Positions 28,442-37,163 of a stretch of DNA of 55,502 nt are shown here, one piece after another. Both the position numbers and the translations under genes were made by a program. This DNA is from an uncultured Flavobacteriales bacterium (GTDB lineage: Bacteria; Bacteroidota; Bacteroidia; Flavobacteriales_D; Sanyastnellaceae), in contig CALLLH010000031.1 in NCBI GenBank assembly GCA_938082505.1, positions 1-55,502 of the forward strand. Reading direction: 5' to 3'. The notes beneath the pieces were generated by a model. The model ran no database searches. It was not told the origin of the DNA and was given only the letters and a program-made list of their open reading frames with translations. Each line of letters opens with the position of its first letter. Within the stretch, counting starts at the first letter, position 1.

Positions 28442-31060
28442 ATGGACGCTGTCTCCATCCGAAAGACCTTCCTCGATTTCTTCCGCGAAAAGGCCCATGA
28501 GATCGTGCCTTCTGCGCCTATGGTCCTCAAGGACGACCCCACCCTGATGTTCACGAATGCGGGCATGAACCCCTTCAAGGACATCTTTCTGGGCAACCGG
28601 CCGGCCAAATCTCCCCGGGTGGCGGATACACAGAAATGCCTCCGCGTCAGTGGAAAGCACAACGACCTCGAAGAGGTGGGTGTGGACACCTACCACCACA
28701 CCATGTTCGAGATGCTGGGCAACTGGTCTTTCGGTGACTATTTCAAGCAGGAAGCCATCGATTGGGCATGGGAATTGCTAATTGACCGCTACGGAATCGA
28801 CAAGGACCGGCTCTACATCACCGTCTTCGAAGGGGATGCGGAAGATGGTCTCCCGCTCGATGAGGAGGCCATCAACATCTGGCTCAAGCACGTACCGGAA
28901 GAGCGCATTCTGAGGGCCGACAAAAAGGACAACTTCTGGGAGATGGGGGAAACCGGGCCTTGTGGTCCGTGCAGTGAAATCCACGTGGACATCCGATCCG
29001 CGGAAGAGCGCGCCGCCGTTCCCGGATCGGCACTGGTCAATCAGGATCACCCCCAGGTCATTGAAATCTGGAACCTGGTCTTCATGCAGTTCATGCGCAA
29101 GGCCGACGGTTCCCTCGACCCCCTGCCCGCGCAGCACATTGATACCGGGATGGGTTTCGAACGCCTCGCTGCGGTCCTGCAAGGCAAACGCTCCAACTAT
29201 GACACAGACGTGTTCCAGCCGCTCATCAGCCAGCTGTCACAGGCCTCGGGCCAGGTCTACACGGGCGCCGACGACAAAGCCAACATTGCCCTGCGTGTCT
29301 GTTCCGACCACGTCCGCGCGGTGGCCTTTTCCATCGCTGACGGACAGCTGCCCTCCAATGCCGGTGCCGGCTATGTGATCCGCCGGATCCTCCGACGCGC
29401 GGTGCGTTACGGGTACAGTTTCCTCGGATTCGAGGCGCCGTTCCTCCACGATCTTGTGCCGGTGCTCGCCGACCAGATGGGTGACTTCTTTCCGGAATTG
29501 AGGCAGCAGGGCGAACTCATCGCCAAGGTCATCCGGGAAGAAGAGGAAGGCTTCCTCCGCACCCTCGACAAGGGCATCGGTCTGCTCGATGAGCGCATCG
29601 GATCGGGAAAGAGCCTCTCCGGGGCCGACGCCTTCGAACTCTACGACACCTATGGATTCCCCATCGACCTGACTGCGCTCATCTGCAGCGAGAAGGAGGT
29701 CACTGTGGACCATGCCGGCTTCGAGTCCGCCCTCGCCAAGCAAAAGGAGCGCTCCCGGGCGGCGGGAAAGATGGATGCGGGAGACTGGACCGTGCTGGAA
29801 GACGACAAGGTGGAGGAATTCGTCGGTTATGACAGGACCGATGCGCAGGTCCGGATCACCCGATACCGGGAGGTCAAGGTCCAGGACAAGGTCCGCTACC
29901 AGCTCGTCTTCAATCTCACCCCCTTCTATCCCGAAGGTGGGGGACAAGTGGGGGACACCGGGATGCTCCGGGATGGGCAAGGTGGAGAGACCCCCGTGCT
30001 GACGACGCGCAAGGAGAATGAGCTCATCCTCCACATCACGGACCGGCTGCCGGCCGATCCCCGGGCCACCTTCACGGCGTCCGTGAATGGGACGAAGCGC
30101 CACGAGACCACCCTCAACCATACGGCTACCCATCTGCTGCACGAGGCATTGCGGGAGGTGCTGGGCACCCACGTCGAGCAGAAGGGCTCCTTGGTCAAGG
30201 ATGCGGCCCTGCGCTTTGACTTCAGTCATTTCCAGAAGGTCACGGAAGAGGAATTGAGAGCGGTTGAGTCCAGGGTCAACGCGGCAATCCGGGAGAACAG
30301 GCTCCGGGATGAGCGCCGGAACATCCCCATTGAGGAGGCGAAATCCGCCGGAGCCATGATGCTCTTCGGCGAGAAGTATGGCGATACGGTCAGGATGATC
30401 GGCTTTGGTCCCAGCGTTGAACTCTGCGGCGGCACCCATGTGGCGGCCACGGGAGAGATTGGCTTGTTCCGGATCACCTCGGAAAGTGCCGTGGCTGCCG
30501 GCATCCGGCGGATCGAAGCCGAGACCGGAGCCCGGGCCTTTTCAGGAGTCATGCAGGAGCGCGATGTACTCCGCCGTGCCAGCGACATCCTCAAACAGCC
30601 TGCCGACCTCGTGAAGGCCGTTCAGGAAATGCAAACCAGGGTGGCGGAGCTCCAAAAGGAAGTGGAGGGCCACCGAAGGGTTCAGGCGGGAGCATTGAAG
30701 CAAACGCTGATCGCAGAAATCGAGCGGCCGGGAGGTCCCGGAACGCCCGGCATGCTGGTCCGTGAGGTCCCCCTGGACGCAGGCGCCATCAAAGACATTG
30801 CCTTCCAGCTCAAGTCGGAGGCCGCTCCGCTGTTTGCCGTGTTGGGAAGCAATGCCGGGGGAAAGCCGACCTTGACCTGCCTCATCACCGAGGAGCTCGC
30901 GCAGGAGCGCGGCCTGAATGCCGGTCAGCTGATCCGCGAGCTGGCGCGCCACATCCAAGGTGGCGGGGGTGGCCAACCTTTCTTTGCGACGGCGGGGGGA
31001 AAGCAATCAGAGGGTCTCCCGGACGCACTGGCAGCGGCACGGGCTGTATTTCAAGGTTGA
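28442..31060 (+). CDS. alaS: Alanine--tRNA ligase
   Basis: The frame is open upstream, but the family start is ATG 28442 (MDAVSIRKTFLDFFREKAHE); 872 residues, the usual size. The class II catalytic core (about 1-250) includes PTLMFTNAGMNPFKD and the motif-3 stretch HIDTGMGFERLA. The tRNA-recognition region, the editing domain with HTATHLLHEALREVLG and ELCGGTHVAATGEIG (zinc ligands), and the C-terminal coiled-coil/DHHA1 part ending GGGGQPFFATAGGKQSEGLP follow. It charges tRNA-Ala and clears mischarged Ser and Gly. Confidence 0.98.
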   Translation: MDAVSIRKTFLDFFREKAHEIVPSAPMVLKDDPTLMFTNAGMNPFKDIFLGNRPAKSPRVADTQKCLRVSGKHNDLEEVGVDTYHHTMFEMLGNWSFGDYFKQEAIDWAWELLIDRYGIDKDRLYITVFEGDAEDGLPLDEEAINIWLKHVPEERILRADKKDNFWEMGETGPCGPCSEIHVDIRSAEERAAVPGSALVNQDHPQVIEIWNLVFMQFMRKADGSLDPLPAQHIDTGMGFERLAAVLQGKRSNYDTDVFQPLISQLSQASGQVYTGADDKANIALRVCSDHVRAVAFSIADGQLPSNAGAGYVIRRILRRAVRYGYSFLGFEAPFLHDLVPVLADQMGDFFPELRQQGELIAKVIREEEEGFLRTLDKGIGLLDERIGSGKSLSGADAFELYDTYGFPIDLTALICSEKEVTVDHAGFESALAKQKERSRAAGKMDAGDWTVLEDDKVEEFVGYDRTDAQVRITRYREVKVQDKVRYQLVFNLTPFYPEGGGQVGDTGMLRDGQGGETPVLTTRKENELILHITDRLPADPRATFTASVNGTKRHETTLNHTATHLLHEALREVLGTHVEQKGSLVKDAALRFDFSHFQKVTEEELRAVESRVNAAIRENRLRDERRNIPIEEAKSAGAMMLFGEKYGDTVRMIGFGPSVELCGGTHVAATGEIGLFRITSESAVAAGIRRIEAETGARAFSGVMQERDVLRRASDILKQPADLVKAVQEMQTRVAELQKEVEGHRRVQAGALKQTLIAEIERPGGPGTPGMLVREVPLDAGAIKDIAFQLKSEAAPLFAVLGSNAGGKPTLTCLITEELAQERGLNAGQLIRELARHIQGGGGGQPFFATAGGKQSEGLPDALAAARAVFQG

Positions 31061-31090
31061 GCATCAGCCCAACCAAAAATCGGGTACTGG

Positions 31091-31465
31091 TCAGGCGAAA
31101 GCCGTCTCGGACTTCTTCTCGTAGACCGGACCTTCGTACTCCTCGCTGTAGGCCAGACCGAGGTTCAGGACGTAGAAGGCATTGAACAGCACGACCAGGA
31201 CGTAATCGATCCAATGATTCTTGCCGAAGCTCTGCGCCAACTCCACAAGCCACCGCGCAGCGAAGTACACGTTGACTCCGGGGACCAACAGCCACAGCGC
31301 ATGGGTCTCGGGGCGGCCTACGATGCGCATGAGGGCAACCACGTTGAGTCCGGGCACCAATGCGTGCCAGAACGGCTGACCTGCCTTGTCATAGAGCCTC
31401 GCAGCCCCTGATGCGGCAATCATGCTCAGAAAAACAATGAGAACGGCGCGTTGATTGATGTCCAT
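31091..31465 (-). CDS. Small membrane protein resembling the N-terminal domain of Bacteroidota signal peptidase I
   Basis: Start chosen at ATG 31463-31465 (MDINQRAVLIVFLSMIAASG), 124 residues; an upstream ATG at 31489-31491 would add eight residues. It has three to four membrane segments with LYDKAGQPFWHALVPGLNVV and MRIVGRPETHALWLLVPGVN. This looks like the DUF5684-type membrane module that precedes the catalytic domain of signal peptidase I in this phylum, including the YEGPVYEKKSE junction. Here the protein stops right after that point and no peptidase domain follows, since alaS occupies the other strand. It could be a stand-alone module or a remnant; resemblance judged by eye. Confidence 0.55.
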   Translation of the reverse strand: MDINQRAVLIVFLSMIAASGAARLYDKAGQPFWHALVPGLNVVALMRIVGRPETHALWLLVPGVNVYFAARWLVELAQSFGKNHWIDYVLVVLFNAFYVLNLGLAYSEEYEGPVYEKKSETAFA

Positions 31466-31476
31466 GCTGGAGAGAA

Positions 31477-31528
31477 GTTGCTCTTGCAACATAGACGGTG
31501 TATTGTGTACATGGTTGCCTCCAACCAT
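31477..31528. promoter_or_regulatory. Two inverted repeats upstream of the small membrane gene
   Basis: GTTGC-TCTT-GCAAC at 31477-31490 and ATGGTTG-CCTC-CAACCAT at 31511-31528. Both arms are perfect and both repeats share a GTTG/CAAC core. They lie in the 108-bp gap between the small membrane gene and the end of the sigma-54 regulator gene. No run of T follows either repeat, so they look more like protein-binding sites or RNA hairpins than terminators. Confidence 0.5.
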
Positions 31529-31573
31529 CTACCCATCAACAACTTGACCTTGATTGATGCTCTTTTTCCCGGA

Positions 31574-32740
31574 TCAGGCCCCGTCAACGTGGCGTTTCAC
31601 GTCTTCCCCCGTCACCTCCTGGCCACACAGGATGACCAACCTCTCCACCACATTGCGCAGCTCGCGGATGTTGCCGGTCCAGGGCGCCCTCGACAACATT
31701 TCGAGGGCATCCGGGGTGAAATCGGGTGCTTTGACCCCCAACTCATCCGCCACACCGCCCAGAAAATGCTCGACAAGCTGCGGGACATCCCCGCTGCGTT
31801 GGGCCAGGCTCGGCACGTGGATCGGAATGACATTGAGTCGATGGAACAGGTCCTCCCTGAATCGTCCCCCTGCAATCTCGTCAGCGAGGTTCTTGTTGGT
31901 CGCGGCCAGGACGCGTACATCGACCTTGATGTTCTTGTCCCCCCCCACCCTTTGGATCACGCGTTCCTGGAGGGCCCTCAACATCTTCGCCTGGGCGGGC
32001 AGGGCCATGTCGCCGATCTCGTCGAGGAAAAGGGTTCCCCCTTGGGCCTGCTCGAATCGGCCCTTGCGCTGTTTGATGGCACTGGTGAAGGCCCCTTTTT
32101 CATGGCCGAACAACTCAGACTCGATCAACTCTCCTGGAATGGCGGCGCAATTCACCTCCACGAAAGGGGCATCCTTTCGAAGGCTCTGTGCATGGATTCT
32201 CCTCGCCACGACTTCCTTTCCCGTGCCATTCGACCCCGTGATGAGGACCCGGGCATCGGTGGGTGCGACCTTGGCGATGACGGTGCGGATCTCCTCGAGT
32301 GCCCGGCTCGATCCCACCATGTCGACGCCCGTCTTCCTCACTTTGCGCTGTCGCAATACGACCGTCTCCTTTCGCAGGGCTTCCCGGTCGGTGGCGTTGC
32401 GCAAGGCCACCAGCACCCGATTGAGGTCCAGCGGCTTCTCGATGAAATCGTAGGCCCCGGCTTTCAACGCCTGCACGGCAAGTTCCACCGAGCCGTGTCC
32501 GGTCATGATGATGACCGGGGTTTCGACGCCCTTGAGCGCCAAGGCCTCCACCACTTCTATGCCGTCCTTTCCGGGCATTTTGACATCGCAGAAAATCACA
32601 TCGAAATTCCCTTCCAATGCCGACTTGAGGCCGACGTTGCCGTCCCCGGCCTCCTCCACCTCGTACTGCTCGTATTCCAGGATGTCGCGCAGGGCGTGGC
32701 GAATGAGGTGCTCGTCGTCAATGATGAGAATGCGGGCCAT
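31574..32740 (-). CDS. NtrC-type sigma-54 response regulator lacking a DNA-binding domain
   Basis: 388 residues. The receiver domain (1-115) has the phospho-acceptor Asp-52 in CDVKMPGKDG. The AAA+ domain (about 140-375) has Walker A GSNGTGKE (169-176), the sigma-54 contact loop as GAFTSA (216-221, canonical GAFTGA) and Walker B LFLDEIG. The chain ends at 388, just after the AAA+ lid (IRELRNVVERLVILCG), so the C-terminal Fis-type helix-turn-helix of NtrC is missing. It should act on sigma-54 polymerase from solution or through a partner. It follows ppx/gppA by 30 bp; a GATATTCG octamer ends four bases before its ATG, so an own promoter is possible. Confidence 0.93.
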   Translation of the reverse strand: MARILIIDDEHLIRHALRDILEYEQYEVEEAGDGNVGLKSALEGNFDVIFCDVKMPGKDGIEVVEALALKGVETPVIIMTGHGSVELAVQALKAGAYDFIEKPLDLNRVLVALRNATDREALRKETVVLRQRKVRKTGVDMVGSSRALEEIRTVIAKVAPTDARVLITGSNGTGKEVVARRIHAQSLRKDAPFVEVNCAAIPGELIESELFGHEKGAFTSAIKQRKGRFEQAQGGTLFLDEIGDMALPAQAKMLRALQERVIQRVGGDKNIKVDVRVLAATNKNLADEIAGGRFREDLFHRLNVIPIHVPSLAQRSGDVPQLVEHFLGGVADELGVKAPDFTPDALEMLSRAPWTGNIRELRNVVERLVILCGQEVTGEDVKRHVDGA

Positions 32741-32770
32741 GAAGCGAATATCGGGCGTGGAACGCCGGAC

Positions 32771-33769
32771 TCAGCATGCCTCGACCCGACCGGGGCGGTG
32801 CCAACCCTCAAGGGTCTCTCCTGTTGGGATTCCGGAGGCAGCGGCCTGCGTCAGGACACCTTCAGCGAGGGTATGCCTCGACCTGAACACGCGCTCGACG
32901 GTATCGAAACGCATCAGGATATGCTCGATGAGGGCGCAGGCGACAGCCATGTAAGGCACACGGTCGGGGTGCATGCCCTCGATCCCATGGAGGTCCTCCT
33001 TGGTCTTCAGCGAAAGGGCCTTGCACCGGGCGAGGAGTTCGGGTTTGGAAAACTCGTCCGCCACCCTCGCATCGAGCCACCGCGAACCGGGATCCTCGAG
33101 GGTGCGCAGGGTATTGAAGGCCCCTGATGTGCCCACCATCCAACGGGGCATGTCCCCTTTCATGGCATCCAATACCGGCGTCAATGCCCCGTCGACGATC
33201 CGTTGGATTGACTCCATGTCCTGACGGCTCATGGGATCCGACGGCTTGATCCAATCCGTCAGGCGCGCGACCCCCAGATCCAGACTCCAACGACCAAGCG
33301 CACCGTTTTCCGACCAATGGACCAGTTCCACACTGCCTCCGCCGATGTCCAGGGTCAGCAATGAACTTGGCAGTGCCTCGATATTCTGCATCGTATCCGC
33401 CACGCCGAGATAGATCCAATGCGCCTCCTCGGCACCATCAATGACCTCGATGTTCCAGCCCCGTTTTCTCGCCTCCCTCACAAACTCCTGTCCGTTGGAC
33501 GCGTCACGCAGGGCGCTACAACCGAAAGCCCGCACGAAGTGCACGCCGTAATTCCGGGCCGTATCGAGGAATGAACCGAGAACATCGAGACCGCGGCGCA
33601 CGCGCTGCGGGGAGAGTCTCCCGCTCCTGAAGCTGTCCCGTCCCAACCGAACGAACCGCTTTTGCCTGAAGACGCTCCTCCATTGACCGTCCCCACAATC
33701 CGCAACGTGGAGGGTAAAGGTGTTGGTGCCGCAATCCACTACGGCCAGGCGGCTCCAATCAGCGGCCAT
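32771..33769 (-). CDS. Ppx/GppA family phosphatase
   Basis: Start chosen at ATG 33767-33769 (MAADWSRLAVVDCGTNTFTL), 332 residues, overlapping the end of the ABC permease gene by 11 bp. The ASKHA fold is shown by VDCGTNTF (phosphate 1), LLTLDIGGGSVELV (phosphate 2) and MVGTSGAFNTLRTL. Family members hydrolyse inorganic polyphosphate or the pentaphosphate alarmone pppGpp; the sequence does not decide which. There is no C-terminal HD domain, so this is the short form. Confidence 0.93.
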   Translation of the reverse strand: MAADWSRLAVVDCGTNTFTLHVADCGDGQWRSVFRQKRFVRLGRDSFRSGRLSPQRVRRGLDVLGSFLDTARNYGVHFVRAFGCSALRDASNGQEFVREARKRGWNIEVIDGAEEAHWIYLGVADTMQNIEALPSSLLTLDIGGGSVELVHWSENGALGRWSLDLGVARLTDWIKPSDPMSRQDMESIQRIVDGALTPVLDAMKGDMPRWMVGTSGAFNTLRTLEDPGSRWLDARVADEFSKPELLARCKALSLKTKEDLHGIEGMHPDRVPYMAVACALIEHILMRFDTVERVFRSRHTLAEGVLTQAAASGIPTGETLEGWHRPGRVEAC

Positions 33770-35102
33770 GGCCCTTGATCCATTGCAACAGCAAACGCCA
33801 ACCCGAGCGAGAACCGTCATTCAACACACCATGCCGGTATGCCCTCCCGGCCAAGGCCAGGATGAGGCGCGCGGTGAGCATGAGCAACACCCAGCTCAGG
33901 ATGACTTCCCAGATCGGTGCGCCGACGGCCACCCGGATGAGCATGATCACAGGAGCGGTCAAGGGGAACCAACTCAGGCCCACCAGCGCGCCCATCTCGG
34001 GGTTTTCCATGGCCCCGCCGCCGATCAGGTAGGCGAACATCAATGGCATGATGATGGGCACCACCATGCCCTGCCCTTCCTGTTCCGATTGGACGGATCC
34101 CCCGACCATGGCATAGAGGCTGCCGTACAGCAGGTATCCCCCGATGAAGAAGGCCACCGTGCTGACTCCCATCAGCCCCCAATCAATGTCCAGAAGGATG
34201 GCGGTGAAATCGTTTCCGGCCATGACCGTCATCAAGTCAGCGGGAACCTCGCCCTGCCCGAGCATCCCCTCTGAGAATTGGCCCGAATCATAGACCAGCC
34301 GGAAAACGGAAAAGGCGACGGTTGACAGCAACGACCACGAAATCAGCTGTGTCAGCGCCACAAACCCCATGCCGATGACCTTGCCCAGCAGCAACTCTTC
34401 CGGGCGCACTGCCGCGATCAAGACTTCGACCACGCGGCTCGATTTCTCCTCGACCACACTGCGCAGTATAAGCCCGCCGTACACCACCAGAACCAGAAAA
34501 AGGAGCGCACTGAACATGAATCCCACCAAGCCACGAACCTCTTCTCCTCCACCCTTGGATCGCTCGCCTCCGTTCGACTCGCGGTTTACGAGGTTCAGGT
34601 CGAATTTCAACCGTTGATAGGCCGCCCAATCCAACTCCGTGCTGCCCATGACGCGGGCGTGCTCCATGGCCTTGCTGAGGTCCCGCTCGATGTTTCGCTT
34701 GGCCTGCATGCCCGGCGATTTCACATAGACCAGGTATCCCGCCTGGTTCTGGAGTACCGATTCGTCGAATTCCACCAGCACGGTATGGCCCTCTGCCAAC
34801 CAGACGCTGTCTTCCGGGGCCTCCCGGGTGAAACGGAACTCGAGGTGCTCGCGTTCGGGGAAACAACCCGGACAACGGGGCACATACTGGCCTGTCACCG
34901 GATCGATGCGGGTGATGAGGCCTGGCCCGTCCTCCACCAGTACGGTGTGGTGGGACTCCGTTCCTTTGGTCAAGAGCACCATGGCGGCGACGAAACCCAC
35001 CCCGAGGAGGGGAAGCAGCAGCGTTCCCAGCAGGAAACTACGTTTGATCACCCGGGTGCGCCATTCGCGCAGGATGACCGTACCGATCAGACTGCCCCTC
35101 AT
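33759..35102 (-). CDS. ABC-2 type transporter permease (NatB-like)
   Basis: 447 residues. The first membrane helix (about 22-43, SFLLGTLLLPLLGVGFVAAM) is followed by a large extracytoplasmic loop (about 45-200) and then five or six helices, with EEKSSRVVEVLIAAVRPEEL between them, the mark of NatB-like exporters. It pairs with the ATPase gene just upstream, overlapping it by four bases (ATGA). The exported substrate is unknown; characterised relatives expel sodium or drugs. It belongs to the grpE-dnaJ-ABC-ppx run. Confidence 0.92.
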   Translation of the reverse strand: MRGSLIGTVILREWRTRVIKRSFLLGTLLLPLLGVGFVAAMVLLTKGTESHHTVLVEDGPGLITRIDPVTGQYVPRCPGCFPEREHLEFRFTREAPEDSVWLAEGHTVLVEFDESVLQNQAGYLVYVKSPGMQAKRNIERDLSKAMEHARVMGSTELDWAAYQRLKFDLNLVNRESNGGERSKGGGEEVRGLVGFMFSALLFLVLVVYGGLILRSVVEEKSSRVVEVLIAAVRPEELLLGKVIGMGFVALTQLISWSLLSTVAFSVFRLVYDSGQFSEGMLGQGEVPADLMTVMAGNDFTAILLDIDWGLMGVSTVAFFIGGYLLYGSLYAMVGGSVQSEQEGQGMVVPIIMPLMFAYLIGGGAMENPEMGALVGLSWFPLTAPVIMLIRVAVGAPIWEVILSWVLLMLTARLILALAGRAYRHGVLNDGSRSGWRLLLQWIKGHGR

Positions 35103-36046
35103 GTCTCGGACGGGATTTCAGCAGTGGACTGCTCCACCGCCCCGATGAACAGCGACTCCATCGTGGGCCGAACCTTGACGAACTCGACCACTTCCACAAC
35201 AGCGCCCACGGCGGTCAGGAAATCACCCGTCCGGTCCGGCTGACGCAACTTGATTCTGGCCCGTCGCAGGCCAGGCGCAGAGTCCTCGGTGATTCCGCTG
35301 AGCTCGGCCATGGCGCCCATGGCATTGGTGAAGGCCAGGTCGTTGCCCTTGAACACGACTTCCTGTTGTCCGGACCAACCCGATTCACGCAGGGCATCCG
35401 CTTCACCGGACAAGACCACCTTTCCCCGGTTCAGCAGGACCACCTCATCGCACAGACGCTCCACACTCTGCATGTCATGGGTCGACAAGAGAATCGACGT
35501 CCCTGAGGATGCCAACTGCCTGACCGTATCCACAATCCTTCGCGCGTTGATCGGGTCGAAACCACTCAACGGCTCATCGAGGATGACCAGCGGAGGGTTG
35601 TGCACCACAGTGCAGATGAACTGGACTTTCTGGGCCATGCCCTTGGAGATGTCCGAAACTTTCTTGTCCCACCAGCCATCGACCTCCAATCGATCGAACC
35701 AAATCCGGAGGGCGTCAATCGCCTCCTTGCGGCCCATGCCCTTCAACCGGGCGAAATAAACGGCCTGCTCCCCGACTTTCATATCCCGGTACAAGCCGCG
35801 TTCCTCGGGCAGGTATCCGATGCCGCGCACCGCCTCTCGATTCCATGGTTGGCCGTTCAGCGCTATGGTCCCGCCGTCCGGTTCCACAATGCCCATGATG
35901 CTCCTGATCAGCGTGGATTTCCCTGCGCCATTGGGCCCGAGCAGCCCCACGATGCTGCCGGCCTGAACATCGAACGAAACACCGTCGAGGACATGAAGGG
36001 AACCGAAGGATTTCCTGAGATGCTCGATGGACAGTGCTTTCACCAT
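35099..36046 (-). CDS. ABC transporter ATP-binding protein (NatA-like)
   Basis: 315 residues. Walker A GPNGAGKST, the Q-loop region GYLPEERGLYRDMKVGEQAV, a signature ISKGMAQKVQF (a variant of LSGGQ usual in NatA-type ATPases), Walker B VILDEPLSGFDP and the switch histidine in LLSTHDMQSVERLCD. A C-terminal accessory domain follows. It energises the NatB-like permease encoded immediately downstream. Its ATG lies 3 bp after the dnaJ stop, so it is co-transcribed with the chaperone genes. Confidence 0.95.
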   Translation of the reverse strand: MVKALSIEHLRKSFGSLHVLDGVSFDVQAGSIVGLLGPNGAGKSTLIRSIMGIVEPDGGTIALNGQPWNREAVRGIGYLPEERGLYRDMKVGEQAVYFARLKGMGRKEAIDALRIWFDRLEVDGWWDKKVSDISKGMAQKVQFICTVVHNPPLVILDEPLSGFDPINARRIVDTVRQLASSGTSILLSTHDMQSVERLCDEVVLLNRGKVVLSGEADALRESGWSGQQEVVFKGNDLAFTNAMGAMAELSGITEDSAPGLRRARIKLRQPDRTGDFLTAVGAVVEVVEFVKVRPTMESLFIGAVEQSTAEIPSET

Positions 36047-36049
36047 GGG

Positions 36050-37156
36050 TCAGCTGAACATGTCGCGGACCCGGTCGAAAAATCCTTTCTCCCGCGGGTC
36101 GGGCGACGGTTGGAAGTTGGGGGCTTCCCTCCAGCTTTCCAAGGTGGCCCGTTCTTCGGCCGTCAGCTCCTGGGGTGTCCACACGTTCAGGTTGACCAGC
36201 AGGTCGCCCCGGCCGTAACTGTCCACGGAGGGCATCCCCTTTCCCTTCAGACGGACAATCCTGCCCGCCTGGGTTCCGGCTTCGATGCGCACCTTGGCCT
36301 TGCCCCCGAGCAGGGGAATCTCCACCTGAGCTCCAAGTGCGGCATCCACGAAGGAGAGGTGGTAATCGAGGTGCAGGTTCCGCCCATTGCGGGTGAACTG
36401 CTCGTGATCGAGCTCACGGATCTGCACGAGGAGGTCACCGGGAATTCCACCTGCCGGAGCCGCATTGCCCTTGCCCCGGAGGTTGAGCTGCATGCTGTCT
36501 TCCACGCCTGCCGGAATTTCAATCTCGACTATCGACTCTTCACGCCTGAGGCCATGCTCGTCGGCGTCCTTGGGCTTGGATTTGACTCCTCTTCCGAGTC
36601 CACCGCAGGAAGGGCAGGTGGAGGCTGTCTGCATCTGCCCCAAGATGGTATTGGTGACGCGGCGCACCTGTCCGGTGCCCTTGCATGTTCCACAGGTGTC
36701 GTACTCGACCCCTTCGGCCTGAACCAGGCGGAACACCTTGACTTTCTTCGTGACGCCCTCGGCAATCTCCTCGAGTGTCAACTGGACCTTGATCCGCAGG
36801 TTGGACCCTTTCGTCCTCCGGGGACCCCGGCCTCCGCCCCCGAAGGCATCTCCGAAGGCTCCCCCGAAAATGTCACCGAACTGGCTGAAGATGTCGTCCA
36901 TGTTCATGCCGGGGCCACCGCCCGCAGCACCGCCCATGCCTGCGTGCCCGAACCGGTCGTATTTGGCCCTTTTCTGCTGGTCCCCGAGCACTTCATAAGC
37001 CTCGGCGGCTTCCTTGAACCGCGCCTCGGCCCCGCTGTCGTCGGGATTCTTGTCGGGGTGGAACTTGATCGCCAGCTTCCGGTAAGCCTTCTTGATGTCG
37101 GCCTCGGAGGCGCCGCGTTCGACCCCCAGTACTTCGTAGTAATCGCGCTTGGACAT
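36050..37156 (-). CDS. dnaJ: Chaperone protein DnaJ with a reduced zinc-finger region
   Basis: 368 residues. J domain 1-70 with the HPD motif ([10 protein letters not shown]), a Gly/Phe-rich region (about 70-110), a central cysteine-rich region and two C-terminal beta domains. Only two of the four CxxCxGxG motifs are present: CGTCKGTG and CPSCGGLG, placed like motifs 2 and 3. Motif 1 is replaced by VQAEGVEYD and motif 4 by [10 protein letters not shown]. Zinc centre II can therefore form, but zinc centre I cannot. DnaJ delivers clients to DnaK and stimulates its ATPase. It lies 7 bp after grpE; dnaK is not in the window. Confidence 0.96.
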   Translation of the reverse strand: MSKRDYYEVLGVERGASEADIKKAYRKLAIKFHPDKNPDDSGAEARFKEAAEAYEVLGDQQKRAKYDRFGHAGMGGAAGGGPGMNMDDIFSQFGDIFGGAFGDAFGGGGRGPRRTKGSNLRIKVQLTLEEIAEGVTKKVKVFRLVQAEGVEYDTCGTCKGTGQVRRVTNTILGQMQTASTCPSCGGLGRGVKSKPKDADEHGLRREESIVEIEIPAGVEDSMQLNLRGKGNAAPAGGIPGDLLVQIRELDHEQFTRNGRNLHLDYHLSFVDAALGAQVEIPLLGGKAKVRIEAGTQAGRIVRLKGKGMPSVDSYGRGDLLVNLNVWTPQELTAEERATLESWREAPNFQPSPDPREKGFFDRVRDMFS

Positions 37157-37163
37157 CCTTCCG

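Noticed and set aside
28315-28689. 125-codon upstream extension of the M23 peptidase
   Set aside because: It would run through its own promoter (28331-28361) and into alaS on the other strand; the translation there is not protein-like.
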